The notes under the pieces are model-generated. The model did not search any database. It was not told where the DNA came from and was given only the letters and a program-made list of their open reading frames with translations. The position numbers and the translations under genes are program-made. This document shows positions 31,242-39,833 of a stretch of DNA of 62,028 nt, piece after piece. Origin of the DNA: Lysobacterales bacterium (GTDB taxonomy: Bacteria > Pseudomonadota > Gammaproteobacteria > Xanthomonadales > Rhodanobacteraceae). Within the stretch, counting starts at the first letter, position 1. The number at the start of each line of letters is the position of its first letter. The stretch spans positions 1-62,028 of the forward strand of contig NSJK01000020.1 in the NCBI GenBank assembly GCA_002632325.1, read 5' to 3'.

Positions 31242-31912
31242 TCCGTCGCGCGATGATCTTCGCGGCGGGTCGTGGCGAGCGCATGCGCCCGCTCACCGAC
31301 ACCACACCCAAGCCTCTGCTCGAAGTCGGCGGCAAGCGCCTGATCGAACATCATCTGGAAAAGCTCGCCGCGATCGGCATCGCCGAGGTCGTGATCAACA
31401 TCTCGCACCTCGCCGAGCAGTTTCCGGCCGCGCTCGGTGATGGTTCGCGCTGGGGTTTGCGCATCCACTACAGCGACGAAGGCCCGGTGCCGCTGGAAAC
31501 CGGTGGCGGCATTCGGCATGCCCTGCCCTTGCTCGGCGCTGCGCCCTTCATCGGCGTGAGCGGCGACATCCTCAGCGACTTCGACTACGCGCGCCTGCCG
31601 GCCGAGCCGACTGGCCTCGCGCATCTGGTGATGGTGCCCAATCCCGACTTTCATCCGCGCGGCGATTTCTGGCTCGATGGCGATCGGCTCAACGAAGACG
31701 AACAGGGCGAGCGCCTGACCTTCGGCAACATCGGTGTGTATCGAGCCGAACTGCTCGCCGACCAGCCCGATGCGCGCTTCAAGTTGCTGCCGATGTTCCA
31801 GCGCGCGATGCGAGCGGGACGCCTGAGCGGCGAACGCCACGACGGCTGGTGGAGTAATCTCGGCACGCCCGCACAGCTTCTCGCCGCGGATATGCAGACG
31901 AAAACGGGGTGA
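31238..31912 (+). CDS. murU: MurNAc-1-phosphate uridylyltransferase MurU
   Basis: Converts MurNAc-1-P, made by AmgK, to UDP-MurNAc. The 224-residue nucleotidyltransferase has the signature MIFAAGRGERMRPLTDTTPK near its start, the KPLLEVGGKRLIEHHLEKL block and the metal-binding Asp in GVSGDILSDFD. The GTG at 31238 overlaps the amgK stop (GTGA); an ATG at 31253 is the alternative. Its stop codon lies inside a terminator hairpin that serves the opposite-strand gene. Confidence 0.93.
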   Translation: MIRRAMIFAAGRGERMRPLTDTTPKPLLEVGGKRLIEHHLEKLAAIGIAEVVINISHLAEQFPAALGDGSRWGLRIHYSDEGPVPLETGGGIRHALPLLGAAPFIGVSGDILSDFDYARLPAEPTGLAHLVMVPNPDFHPRGDFWLDGDRLNEDEQGERLTFGNIGVYRAELLADQPDARFKLLPMFQRAMRAGRLSGERHDGWWSNLGTPAQLLAADMQTKTG

Positions 31913-31930
31913 GCCGATCGGCCCACCCCG
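31905..31930 (-). terminator. Intrinsic terminator of the secreted-protein gene, inside the murU 3' end
   Basis: Stem CGGGGTG/CACCCCG with an inner GCC/GGC pair and GATC loop (one A-C mismatch). In the minus direction it is followed by TTTTCG, so it terminates the gene at 31958-32338. In the plus direction the tail is GCTTC, so it is weak for murU. Confidence 0.65.
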
Positions 31931-31957
31931 GCTTCATGCATGCAACAAACCGAATGC

Positions 31958-32338
31958 TTATTCGGTATCGGCCCAGGTCCGATCCGCATCGCGGTCGTAA
32001 TGCAAGGTGAGCTTGGAAATCGAGCACAAGTCGAGCCCCGACCAGATCGCCTCATCCCCATCGTCGTAGGTCACCTTGAGATCCCAGCTGCAGCCCTTGG
32101 CGCCGCGATCGAAATGGATGTCCACGCGCTCGCCATTGGCGAGTTGGTCGCGCCCCATCACGTCTTCTTCCCAGTCGTTGCTCTTGGCCGAGCTGACATA
32201 GACCTCGTTGATCGCATAGCCGGTCTTGTTGACCATCGAGAAATCGAGGTCTTCGGCCATCGCAGCGCTGGCGCCCGCCAGGCAGATGCCGGCCAGAATC
32301 GAAGCCGCAAAAGCGCGGCTGGTACGTGCAAATTTCAT
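31958..32338 (-). CDS. Small secreted protein of unknown function
   Basis: 126-residue precursor with a signal peptide (cleavage after AMA, residue 28). The 98-residue mature protein is acidic and beta-rich, with DFSMVNKTGYAINEVYVSS, WEEDVMGRDQLANGE and KGCSWDLKVTYDDGDE...LDLCSISKLTLHYD; the two Cys may pair. From memory similar small exported proteins exist in many proteobacteria without assigned function. GGGGG lies 5 bases before the ATG. Monocistronic between two hairpins. Confidence 0.8.
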   Translation of the reverse strand: MKFARTSRAFAASILAGICLAGASAAMAEDLDFSMVNKTGYAINEVYVSSAKSNDWEEDVMGRDQLANGERVDIHFDRGAKGCSWDLKVTYDDGDEAIWSGLDLCSISKLTLHYDRDADRTWADTE

Positions 32339-32373
32339 CAGAACCCCCTGACATTGAATGCTGCGAATGCAGA

Positions 32374-32398
32374 CGAAGCCGCCATTTGTGCGGCTTCG
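32374..32398 (-). terminator. Hairpin after the M14 peptidase gene
   Basis: Perfect 9-bp stem CGAAGCCGC/GCGGCTTCG with a 7-base loop, 75 bases after the M14 peptidase stop. The following TCTGCATTCG is only weakly T-rich, so this may be a mRNA-end stabiliser rather than a true terminator. Confidence 0.45.
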
Positions 32399-32472
32399 CG
32401 AGCGTAGTCGAACGCGCCGAAGTCCGCATGCTCGTCCGCAGCAATCTTGTGTAAATTGCGCGCGCTCTTGGC

Positions 32473-35217
32473 CTACAACGTGTCCCAATGCGTGATCGCG
32501 TTGAGCAGCAGCGCGTAGTTGCCTACCGTGATGCCGCGCCACACCGGGTTGTTCGCGAACAGCAGCACATGACCGTTGCCGTAGCGCGCATCGACCACCG
32601 CGGCCCGACCCGCCATCTCCTTGCCGTTGTCGAGCAGACCCGCGACCAGCAGCGCATGCTCGTCGCCCCAACGCACGATCACCTTGGGCCGCTGCGCGGG
32701 CGGGATCACGTTCGGATTGTTGCGTTCCTGCTCGGCATTGAGCGGCAGCGCTTCCCAGGGCTTGGCGAACGGCAATGCCGGCGGCGCATCGAACGCGCGG
32801 CCTTCGGGAATGTCCTCGTCGTGCAGGCCACCGCGTCCGGTCGGGCGCTTGTAGTCCTTGGCACTGGGCAAGCTCTGATCGCCGCCGACGAGGTTGCTGA
32901 TCTGGAACGACAGGCCATTCGCGCTGTACATCGCAAACGGCTTGTCATAGCCGCTGCCGATCGGGCTGTCGCCGTCCACGCGCTGCGCTGCGAGCAGACT
33001 GCCGACCACGCGCAGCGTCTTCTTCGGCACCACCGAAACGCCCGGCGCGAGACCCTCGTCGATCGCCCAGGTTGCAGTGTCCTCGCTGGTGACGAGCAGG
33101 CCACCCTCGCTGACGAAACGCTTGAGCTTGGCCAGACCGTCGACGCCGAGGCCCGGGCGCATGTCCTCGGTCGCGTCGATCAGGCCGAGGTTGGGCGTGA
33201 GCTGGGTCTTCTTCCACGGTAGCGCGTTGCCATACATCGGCATGCCATCGACGATCTGACGCGTGTCCCGTGCACCGACCGGCGCGAACAGGATCACGTC
33301 GTATTTGCCGCGCAGGCTGGCGATCTTCGCCACGTCCTGCGTGCTGATGTAGTCGTATTTGACGCCGAGCTTGTCGAGCGCCATGCGCCACCAGCCTTCG
33401 GTCTGGGTCGACAGCCAGGTGTGCATGATCGCGATGCGCGGCAGCTTGCCGCTCACGCCGAGCGTGGCGGGACTGAGCGCGGGCGCATCGACTGCATCCA
33501 CACGCTGCATCGGCACCGCGAGCACGGCCGCATCGGAGACACGCGCGAGATCGACGCCGAAACTGTCGCCGAGCGACCAGCCGGTGTCGTCGTAGGGCCG
33601 CTTTTGAGGATCGTCGGGCGCCCAGTACTGGCGATCGAGCAAGGTGTCGGCGATGCGCGAATAGGGCTGGTCCATGCGCACGATGTAGCTGCCCGCCGGG
33701 AATTGTCGTGGCGCCTGCTGTAGTTGTTCGGGTTTGCGCGGCGGCGGCGCGTCCGGGCCGCTCGGCTTCTTCCACGGCACCGGCGTGCGCACGGTGAAGG
33801 CTGCGCTGGCGCGATGGATCTCCACATGCTGGGCACGCAGGACGCGCAACAATTCGGCCTGCGCCCCCTTGCGCGCATCTTCGGCGGAGAGCACGTACGC
33901 GGCCGGCCCCGCCTCCGCGGGTTTGGCAATCGAGCGCTTGCTCTTGAGCCAGAAATTGCGCAGGAAGGTCTGCCGGTTGGCGACGAAGTAGTCGAGCGCG
34001 GTGAGCAATCCCGCCTGTTCGTAATTGTTGTTGTTGCGCTGCGACCACAGCACCTTGGGCAGCGGCGGATTGGGTCGATACCAGGTGCGCTCGTACTGCG
34101 CGGGCGTGAGGATGCGCTCGACGGTGTCGGCGCCGGCATTGCCAAAGGTTTCATAGAGGCGGCTGATGCCGTTGTGCATCGCCGCCATGAACATCATGTA
34201 GCCCGGACTCCAGGTGTCGAAGCCGCCATGCGTGTAGACACCGGGCAGACCGAGCTTGGTGAGCTGCTCGACGTTGTTCCAGCCCAGTTGCTGCCATTCG
34301 TTGACGAGGATCGGATCGATCCAGGCGTTGTACGGCCCGTCGCCGACGGTGTTGTCGTAGAGGAAGGGCACCGATTCGTGCAGGTCATGCAGCACCTGCG
34401 CATGCCAGCCGAGATAGGTATCGAGCACGTTGCGGCTGAGATTGAGCGAGAGTCCGAGCGCGTCGCGATTGTTGTCGTGGGCGACGTAATGGCCCCAGTA
34501 GATCAGGCGCGGATACTGCTTGTCCGGATTGGCCTTGTGCCAGCGATACAGATCGACCATGCGCTCGCGCCCATCGACCTCGACCACCGGCGTGATCACG
34601 GTGATCACCTGCGAGCGGATGCGCTGGATGTAAGGCGCATCATCGACCGCGAGCCGATAGGCCAGCTCCATCAGCGCGGTCGGCGCGCCGGTTTCGGTCG
34701 AATGCATGGTGCCGGTGATGTAGTAGACCGGCGTGGTCTGCGCGATCAGCGCATCGGCCTTGGCATCGTCGAGGTCGAGCGTGCGCGGGTCGGCCAATTG
34801 CGCGAGCCGCGCGCGATTGGCCTCGAGTCCGTCGAGCACTTTCTCGTCGGCGATCGCCACCGCGATCATCTCGCGGCCTTCCTCGCTGCGTCCGGCCGTG
34901 AACACGCGCACGCGCGGCGTGGCAGCGGCAAGCATGCGGAAATAGCGATGCACGTCGGCCGTGTAGGGCAGAAAATCCGGCGCGCCGGCGACATCACCGA
35001 GCACCTTGGCCGGCGTGGGCACGCTGGTCGATGCGGGCAGGTAATCGGTGAGGATCGTGTTGAAACGGGGCTGCGTGGTGTATTGGGCGATCTTCGCCGT
35101 GTAGGGCGCATCCACCGCCTGCGCCGGATCGCGGGCATAACGGTTGTCCGCATGTGCCGCCGCTGCGCCAAAGCCGACGATTGCGGCCATTGCCAGAACC
35201 AGGCTGCCTGCTTGCAT
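32473..35217 (-). CDS. Secreted M14-family zinc carboxypeptidase, large
   Basis: 914-residue exported protein with a signal peptide (cleavage after AHA, residue 23). The catalytic domain (about residues 80-420) has zinc ligands H172 and E175 in MHSTETG, the YVAHDNNRDALGLSLN segment and a DLHES motif for the third ligand. The long C-terminal part (about 600-914) resembles a class I glutamine-amidotransferase-like fold (KRFVSEGGLLVTSEDTATW), as in several bacterial M14 proteins of this size. GGGGGGA 5 bases upstream fixes the start at 35217. Confidence 0.9.
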   Translation of the reverse strand: MQAGSLVLAMAAIVGFGAAAAHADNRYARDPAQAVDAPYTAKIAQYTTQPRFNTILTDYLPASTSVPTPAKVLGDVAGAPDFLPYTADVHRYFRMLAAATPRVRVFTAGRSEEGREMIAVAIADEKVLDGLEANRARLAQLADPRTLDLDDAKADALIAQTTPVYYITGTMHSTETGAPTALMELAYRLAVDDAPYIQRIRSQVITVITPVVEVDGRERMVDLYRWHKANPDKQYPRLIYWGHYVAHDNNRDALGLSLNLSRNVLDTYLGWHAQVLHDLHESVPFLYDNTVGDGPYNAWIDPILVNEWQQLGWNNVEQLTKLGLPGVYTHGGFDTWSPGYMMFMAAMHNGISRLYETFGNAGADTVERILTPAQYERTWYRPNPPLPKVLWSQRNNNNYEQAGLLTALDYFVANRQTFLRNFWLKSKRSIAKPAEAGPAAYVLSAEDARKGAQAELLRVLRAQHVEIHRASAAFTVRTPVPWKKPSGPDAPPPRKPEQLQQAPRQFPAGSYIVRMDQPYSRIADTLLDRQYWAPDDPQKRPYDDTGWSLGDSFGVDLARVSDAAVLAVPMQRVDAVDAPALSPATLGVSGKLPRIAIMHTWLSTQTEGWWRMALDKLGVKYDYISTQDVAKIASLRGKYDVILFAPVGARDTRQIVDGMPMYGNALPWKKTQLTPNLGLIDATEDMRPGLGVDGLAKLKRFVSEGGLLVTSEDTATWAIDEGLAPGVSVVPKKTLRVVGSLLAAQRVDGDSPIGSGYDKPFAMYSANGLSFQISNLVGGDQSLPSAKDYKRPTGRGGLHDEDIPEGRAFDAPPALPFAKPWEALPLNAEQERNNPNVIPPAQRPKVIVRWGDEHALLVAGLLDNGKEMAGRAAVVDARYGNGHVLLFANNPVWRGITVGNYALLLNAITHWDTL

Positions 35218-35362
35218 CACGATCCCCCCGATTGGCCGAAACGCGACAATACCCAAGCTTGGCTGGGGAAACCCCTGCCGCCCGTCATGTTTCCACATGC
35301 TTGGGCAGCGGGCGCGATTCTTGCAGCGGGCAGCGGCCACGACTGGCAAATGAGCCTGGACC

Positions 35363-37048
35363 ATGGACCACCGCGAGCCTTGCAGCGACCTGCCGCACCT
35401 GATCACCGACAACGATGCGCTGGATCGCTATCTGGCCGAATACCAGCGCAACGCCTATGCAATGAACAAGGGCCGCCCCGGCATCACGCTCGAAGACTGG
35501 CTGGCCACGGGCGACGATGCCGAGGAATCGTGCTATCGCGACGCGCAGAGGCTGGGCCTGCCCCTGGTGCGCCTGCCGGAGGTAGGCGCCGATTCAGAGG
35601 TTGCCGGACTGTTGCGGCCCCAACAGGCGCGTCGCCTGCGCATCGTGCCGCTGCGCACCCGGGGTGGCCTGCTGGCTGCAGCGTTCAACGACATTGCCAA
35701 CCATGACGCACTGGCAGCGCTCGAATTCGCCACCACCGATCGGGTGCTGCCACTGATCGCCACCACGCGTGGCATCCGCGAGGCCATCGCGCGCAACTAC
35801 GATCAGGTCGAGGATCGCGAGTCGATTCGCCAATTGGGCCTGGATCCCACGCTGGTGATCGAATCCAGCGAAAGCGAAGCGCAGCGCCTGGCGCGCGAAC
35901 AGCCGGTCGTGCATCTGGTTCATTCGCTGATCTCCGATGCGGTCGCGCGACGCGCATCGGACATCCACCTGCGTCCGGGTGAGCGCGCCACCGACATCCT
36001 GCTGCGCATCGACGACGAGCTGGTGCCGGTGCGCAGCCTCTCGCGGGTCCTGCATCCGGCGGTGGTCAGCCGCTTCAAGGTGCTGGGCGGCATGAATCTC
36101 GCCGAGCACCGCCTGCCGCAGGACGGACGCACGCGCTTCACGCTCAATGACGGCACTGCGGTCGACCTGCGCCTGTCGGTGTTGCCGACCGTGTTCGGCG
36201 AAAGCGTCGTGGTGCGCCTGCTCGACAGCCGCGAGAGCCTGTGGAGCATCGACCAACTCGGCCTGAGCGCGCTCGATCGCCAGCGTGTCGATGAGGTAAT
36301 GCAGCGCAGCCACGGCATGTTCCTCGCCACCGGGCCGACCGGCTGCGGCAAGTCGACCACGCTCTACGCGATGCTGCAGGAGCTGCGCCATCAGCGCATC
36401 AACATCCTCACCATCGAGGATCCGGTCGAGTTCCACTTGTCCGACGTCCAGCAGATGCAGGTCAACCGCGCCGCCGGATTCACCTTTGCCAGCGCCATGC
36501 GCAATTTCCTGCGCCATGATCCCGACGTCATCATGGTCGGCGAAATCCGCGACCGCGAAACCGCGAAGATCGCCGTGGAGAGCGCCCTGACCGGCCATCT
36601 ACTGTTGAGCACCCTGCACACCAACACGGCCGCCGCCACGATCACGCGCTTGCTCGACTTGGGCGTGGAACCCTACTTGCTGCGCGCAAGCCTGCTCGCT
36701 GTGATGTCGCAACGGCTGGTGCGCTTGACTTGCGTGCACTGCCGCGAGGTCGAGGACGTGCCCGCGCACCTGCGCGAAGGGCTCGGAGTCGCGCCCGAGG
36801 AGGTGTTCTACCGCGGTCGCGGCTGTGCCCAGTGTGAAGGCCTGGGCGTGCGGCGCCGGCAGGCGGTCTACGAACTCATGGTAATCGGGCCGCGCTTGCG
36901 CGGCCTCATCGTCGCCGACGCCGAGGCCGACTTGATCCATCAGGTCGCGATGGAGGAAGGCATGGTGCCGATCACCCAGTCTGCCGTCGCACTCGCCCGC
37001 AGCGGCACGATCTCGCTCAGGGAGGCTTGGCGCGTGCGCTCGGATTGA
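35363..37048 (+). CDS. GspE/PilB-family secretion ATPase, isolated
   Basis: 561-residue cytoplasmic hexameric ATPase of type II secretion/type IV pilus systems. The N-terminal ~150 residues resemble an MshEN/GspE N-domain; the ATPase has Walker A GPTGCGKS at 324-331, ILTIEDPVEFHL, Walker B DPDVIMVGEIRD and TLHTNTAA. The metal-binding pair CVHC...CAQC of GspE proteins is present. No gsp or pil genes adjoin it, so it either serves a system elsewhere or is an orphan paralogue. The first ATG (35363) is used. Confidence 0.88.
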   Translation: MDHREPCSDLPHLITDNDALDRYLAEYQRNAYAMNKGRPGITLEDWLATGDDAEESCYRDAQRLGLPLVRLPEVGADSEVAGLLRPQQARRLRIVPLRTRGGLLAAAFNDIANHDALAALEFATTDRVLPLIATTRGIREAIARNYDQVEDRESIRQLGLDPTLVIESSESEAQRLAREQPVVHLVHSLISDAVARRASDIHLRPGERATDILLRIDDELVPVRSLSRVLHPAVVSRFKVLGGMNLAEHRLPQDGRTRFTLNDGTAVDLRLSVLPTVFGESVVVRLLDSRESLWSIDQLGLSALDRQRVDEVMQRSHGMFLATGPTGCGKSTTLYAMLQELRHQRINILTIEDPVEFHLSDVQQMQVNRAAGFTFASAMRNFLRHDPDVIMVGEIRDRETAKIAVESALTGHLLLSTLHTNTAAATITRLLDLGVEPYLLRASLLAVMSQRLVRLTCVHCREVEDVPAHLREGLGVAPEEVFYRGRGCAQCEGLGVRRRQAVYELMVIGPRLRGLIVADAEADLIHQVAMEEGMVPITQSAVALARSGTISLREAWRVRSD

Positions 37049-37067
37049 GGCACGCGCGGGCTTCTCT

Positions 37068-39059
37068 TCAGGCCTCGAAGCCGTCGGCAAAAATGGAATC
37101 GCCGTATTCGAACGCACCGATGTCGGGCGCGGCGCCGGCGTAGCCGTCGTTGATGCCCGCAAGCACCGCGCCGTGATCGATCAAGGGGCTGCCCGGCGCA
37201 GGCCGCAGGTCGCCGCTGCCGGGTGCGAGCAGTTGCGGCGGAGCGGACAGGCCGTTTGTTTCAAGGCCCGTGGCGCTGCGCAGCGCCGCAAGGTTCGCAT
37301 AGGGTGTACCCATCCAGCGCACGAAACGGCTGGCGTCGCTCGTGTAGAGCAGGTCATGGTCGGCATCGACTGCGATCGGATTGACCTTGACCCAGACATC
37401 ACGCGTGGCAAGGAAAAGATTGTTGCGGCTCTTGAGGCTCGTGCTCGCACCGGGGTTGAGCAGATACAGCGCCTCGGTCGCCGGGGCACTGGTGGCGACG
37501 GTGTTGTGATACATCAGCAGCGGCCCGACCGCCTGCGCATAGCCGCTGTTGATCTTGAGGAAACTCGAGAGATACCCGTCGATCTGGCTGGTGCGGGTGT
37601 TGCCGAGGTTCCAGGCGATGTTGCGCAGGATCCAGACCGGGCCCGGCGCGGCCGGCGCGACCGAAACGCCCATGTGCGAATCGCTGATGCGGTTGGCGAA
37701 GACGCGCAGGTTGGCGCAGTAGCCATCGGCCTCGATCGCATCGTCGTTGAGGTGCTCGAACGTGTTGCGGTAGACATCGGTTTCATTGCTGAATGCACCT
37801 GCGGGCGCCTGCGAACCGCAGGGAGCGAGTCCGTCGAAGCTGCCGTCGATGTGGTTGCGGCGGATCACGTTGCCGCGCCCGATCTGATCGGTCAGCGCAA
37901 TCGAACTCTTCTCGGCAAAGCTCGCCTTGGTCACCGGCCACGGCCACGAAACGATCGAGGTATCGCTGAACTGGTTGTCCTCGATGCGGTTGCGTGAGCC
38001 GCCCTTGGCCCAGACGGCCGAACTGCCGATGTCGATGAAGCGATTGTCTCGCACGATGCAATCGTCGCTGTAGCGCAGGTAGATGCCCTTGCCGTATTCA
38101 TCAGCGCCGTAGTTGCGGAACTCGAAGCCTTCGATGCGCACGAAGGCGCGGCTGTCGAGCGTGAAGCCTGCGCCGAGATCGGCCACGTGCAGGACGTGCA
38201 CGGCCGGCGTACTGCCATCGGCGAATTTCACGCTGAGCTGGCGGTTGCCGGTGTCGAAGAAAAAGCCGCCCGGTGCACCTGCAGCGAGCGCCTGCAGGTC
38301 GCCCGCGCTGGCATAGCGGAACAGCCGCCCCTGCTCGCTCACGACGTGGCCGGTATCGAAATCGAGCGTGGTGCGATGGATGCCATTGCCGAGCGCCGTC
38401 CATGGCGTGTTGGCGGGCAGCACGACCGCGCCATCGAGCACCACGCCAGCGCCCTGCCCGCGAAACACGATCGGCTGCGAGGCCGTGCCCGAGCGTGGCA
38501 GGTCCACTGCCTCGTGATAGAGCCCCGGCGCGACCTTGACGAGATCACCCGCCTGAGCGAGATCGGCCGCACGCTGGATGCTGCGCACGGCGCTCGCCGG
38601 AGTCAGGCCGTCATTGTCATCGTTGCCACTCGGCGCGACATGCAGGCTGCGCAAGCTTGGCTCGACCAGCACATCGGCACGTGTCATTGCACTCGCGGTC
38701 TGCGTGGCAACACCGCTCACGCCATCAGGGTCGGCGAGCGTGGCGGAAATCTCGTAGGCACTCGCCGACTGCAGTTCGAACAGACTGCCGACGAAGTGGC
38801 TTGCATCCACGCGCAGCAAAGGCTGGCCGGCGCGGAAGTTGGCTTCACCCACGCGCCGCCATTGCAGGGAAACACTCGCATTGCGGTTGGCATCTCCACT
38901 GACCGTCGCGGTGACACCCGCAGTTTCCAGATTGGCGAAAAGCTCAAGCCCATTCCAACCTGCGGCGTTCTGTGCGCGCGCCAGCGTCGGAGCAAGAAAC
39001 GCTGCCAGCAGTACCATCGCCAGCACCGTGGATAGCGGAGAAACGCGCAAGGTCGGCAT
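37068..39059 (-). CDS. Secreted right-handed beta-helix protein with C-terminal FADGFE signature
   Basis: 663-residue precursor with a signal peptide (cleavage near ARAQ, residue 30). A fibronectin-like N-terminal part (to ~130) is followed by LHVAPSGNDDNDGLTPASAV, the DUF1565/pectate-lyase-like start, and many parallel beta-helix coils (RIEGFEFRNYGADEYGKGIY, CIVRDNRFIDIGSSAVWAKG). It ends EYGDSIFADGFEA. Probably polysaccharide-binding or -cleaving; no catalytic residues identified. ATG 39059 has GGGAG 6 bases upstream; ATG 39086 does not. Confidence 0.82.
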   Translation of the reverse strand: MPTLRVSPLSTVLAMVLLAAFLAPTLARAQNAAGWNGLELFANLETAGVTATVSGDANRNASVSLQWRRVGEANFRAGQPLLRVDASHFVGSLFELQSASAYEISATLADPDGVSGVATQTASAMTRADVLVEPSLRSLHVAPSGNDDNDGLTPASAVRSIQRAADLAQAGDLVKVAPGLYHEAVDLPRSGTASQPIVFRGQGAGVVLDGAVVLPANTPWTALGNGIHRTTLDFDTGHVVSEQGRLFRYASAGDLQALAAGAPGGFFFDTGNRQLSVKFADGSTPAVHVLHVADLGAGFTLDSRAFVRIEGFEFRNYGADEYGKGIYLRYSDDCIVRDNRFIDIGSSAVWAKGGSRNRIEDNQFSDTSIVSWPWPVTKASFAEKSSIALTDQIGRGNVIRRNHIDGSFDGLAPCGSQAPAGAFSNETDVYRNTFEHLNDDAIEADGYCANLRVFANRISDSHMGVSVAPAAPGPVWILRNIAWNLGNTRTSQIDGYLSSFLKINSGYAQAVGPLLMYHNTVATSAPATEALYLLNPGASTSLKSRNNLFLATRDVWVKVNPIAVDADHDLLYTSDASRFVRWMGTPYANLAALRSATGLETNGLSAPPQLLAPGSGDLRPAPGSPLIDHGAVLAGINDGYAGAAPDIGAFEYGDSIFADGFEA

Positions 39060-39143
39060 CGGCAACTCCCGCAAACCGGTCGTCACAGCCTACTGCGCAA
39101 ATCGCGGGAAAAGCTTGCGCGAACGCACAAGCCGAGCACCGGA

Positions 39144-39833
39144 TCAGTCAACCAGACTGCGCAGGAAGGGCACGGTGACACGGCGCTTGGCCGCGAGCGA
39201 GGCGCGGTCGATGCGTTCGAGCAGTTCGAGCAAGGTGGCGAGGTCGCGCTTGCGGCGCGTGAACAGCCAGTCGAGCGCGGCGGTTTCGAGTTCGATGCCG
39301 CGCTCGAGCGCACGCTCGCGCACCAGTGCTCGCCGCTCGACTTCATCGAGCGGCTTGAGCACGATCTGGGTGCAGGCCGACAGGCGGGACACCAGATCGG
39401 GCAGGCCGATGCCGAGTTGCGCGGGTGGCGCGCTCGCCGCAAACAGCAGGTTCGTGTTTTCGGCGCGGCAGCGGTTGTAGAGATCGAACAGGGCATGCTC
39501 GGCTGCAGGATCTCCTGCAATCGCATCGAGGTCATCGAGCGCGAGCAGATCACCACCGCCGCAGCCGCGAATCGCCTCGACGCAATCATCGCCAAGGCGC
39601 GCGAGCGGCAGATACTGGGCGCTGCGACCATCCGCCTGTGCGGCCGCGCAGGCGGCGATCAGCAGATGCGTGCGGCCACTGCCGGATGGGCCGGCCAGAT
39701 ACAGCCAGGCGTGCTCTTGGCCGGCCGCGACGCGCGCGACCAGATCGAGCGCCGCCGCATTGGGCCCGGAGACGAAACTCGCCAGACGCTGATGCGGTGG
39801 CCAGCGCAAGGCCAGCGGCAACTGCGCATTCAT
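39144..39833 (-). CDS. hda: DnaA regulatory inactivator Hda
   Basis: With the sliding clamp, stimulates DnaA-ATP hydrolysis and so limits replication initiation. The 229-residue AAA+ protein starts MNAQLPLALRW, where QLPLAL (residues 4-9) is the clamp-binding motif. Walker A is degenerate in the Hda manner (GPSGSGRTHLL), Walker B LLALDDLDA. Its ATG overlaps the stop of the upstream transporter by 4 bases, placing it in an operon DUF2066-pgsA-perM-hda, an arrangement also seen for hda and perM elsewhere. Confidence 0.93.
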   Translation of the reverse strand: MNAQLPLALRWPPHQRLASFVSGPNAAALDLVARVAAGQEHAWLYLAGPSGSGRTHLLIAACAAAQADGRSAQYLPLARLGDDCVEAIRGCGGGDLLALDDLDAIAGDPAAEHALFDLYNRCRAENTNLLFAASAPPAQLGIGLPDLVSRLSACTQIVLKPLDEVERRALVRERALERGIELETAALDWLFTRRKRDLATLLELLERIDRASLAAKRRVTVPFLRSLVD

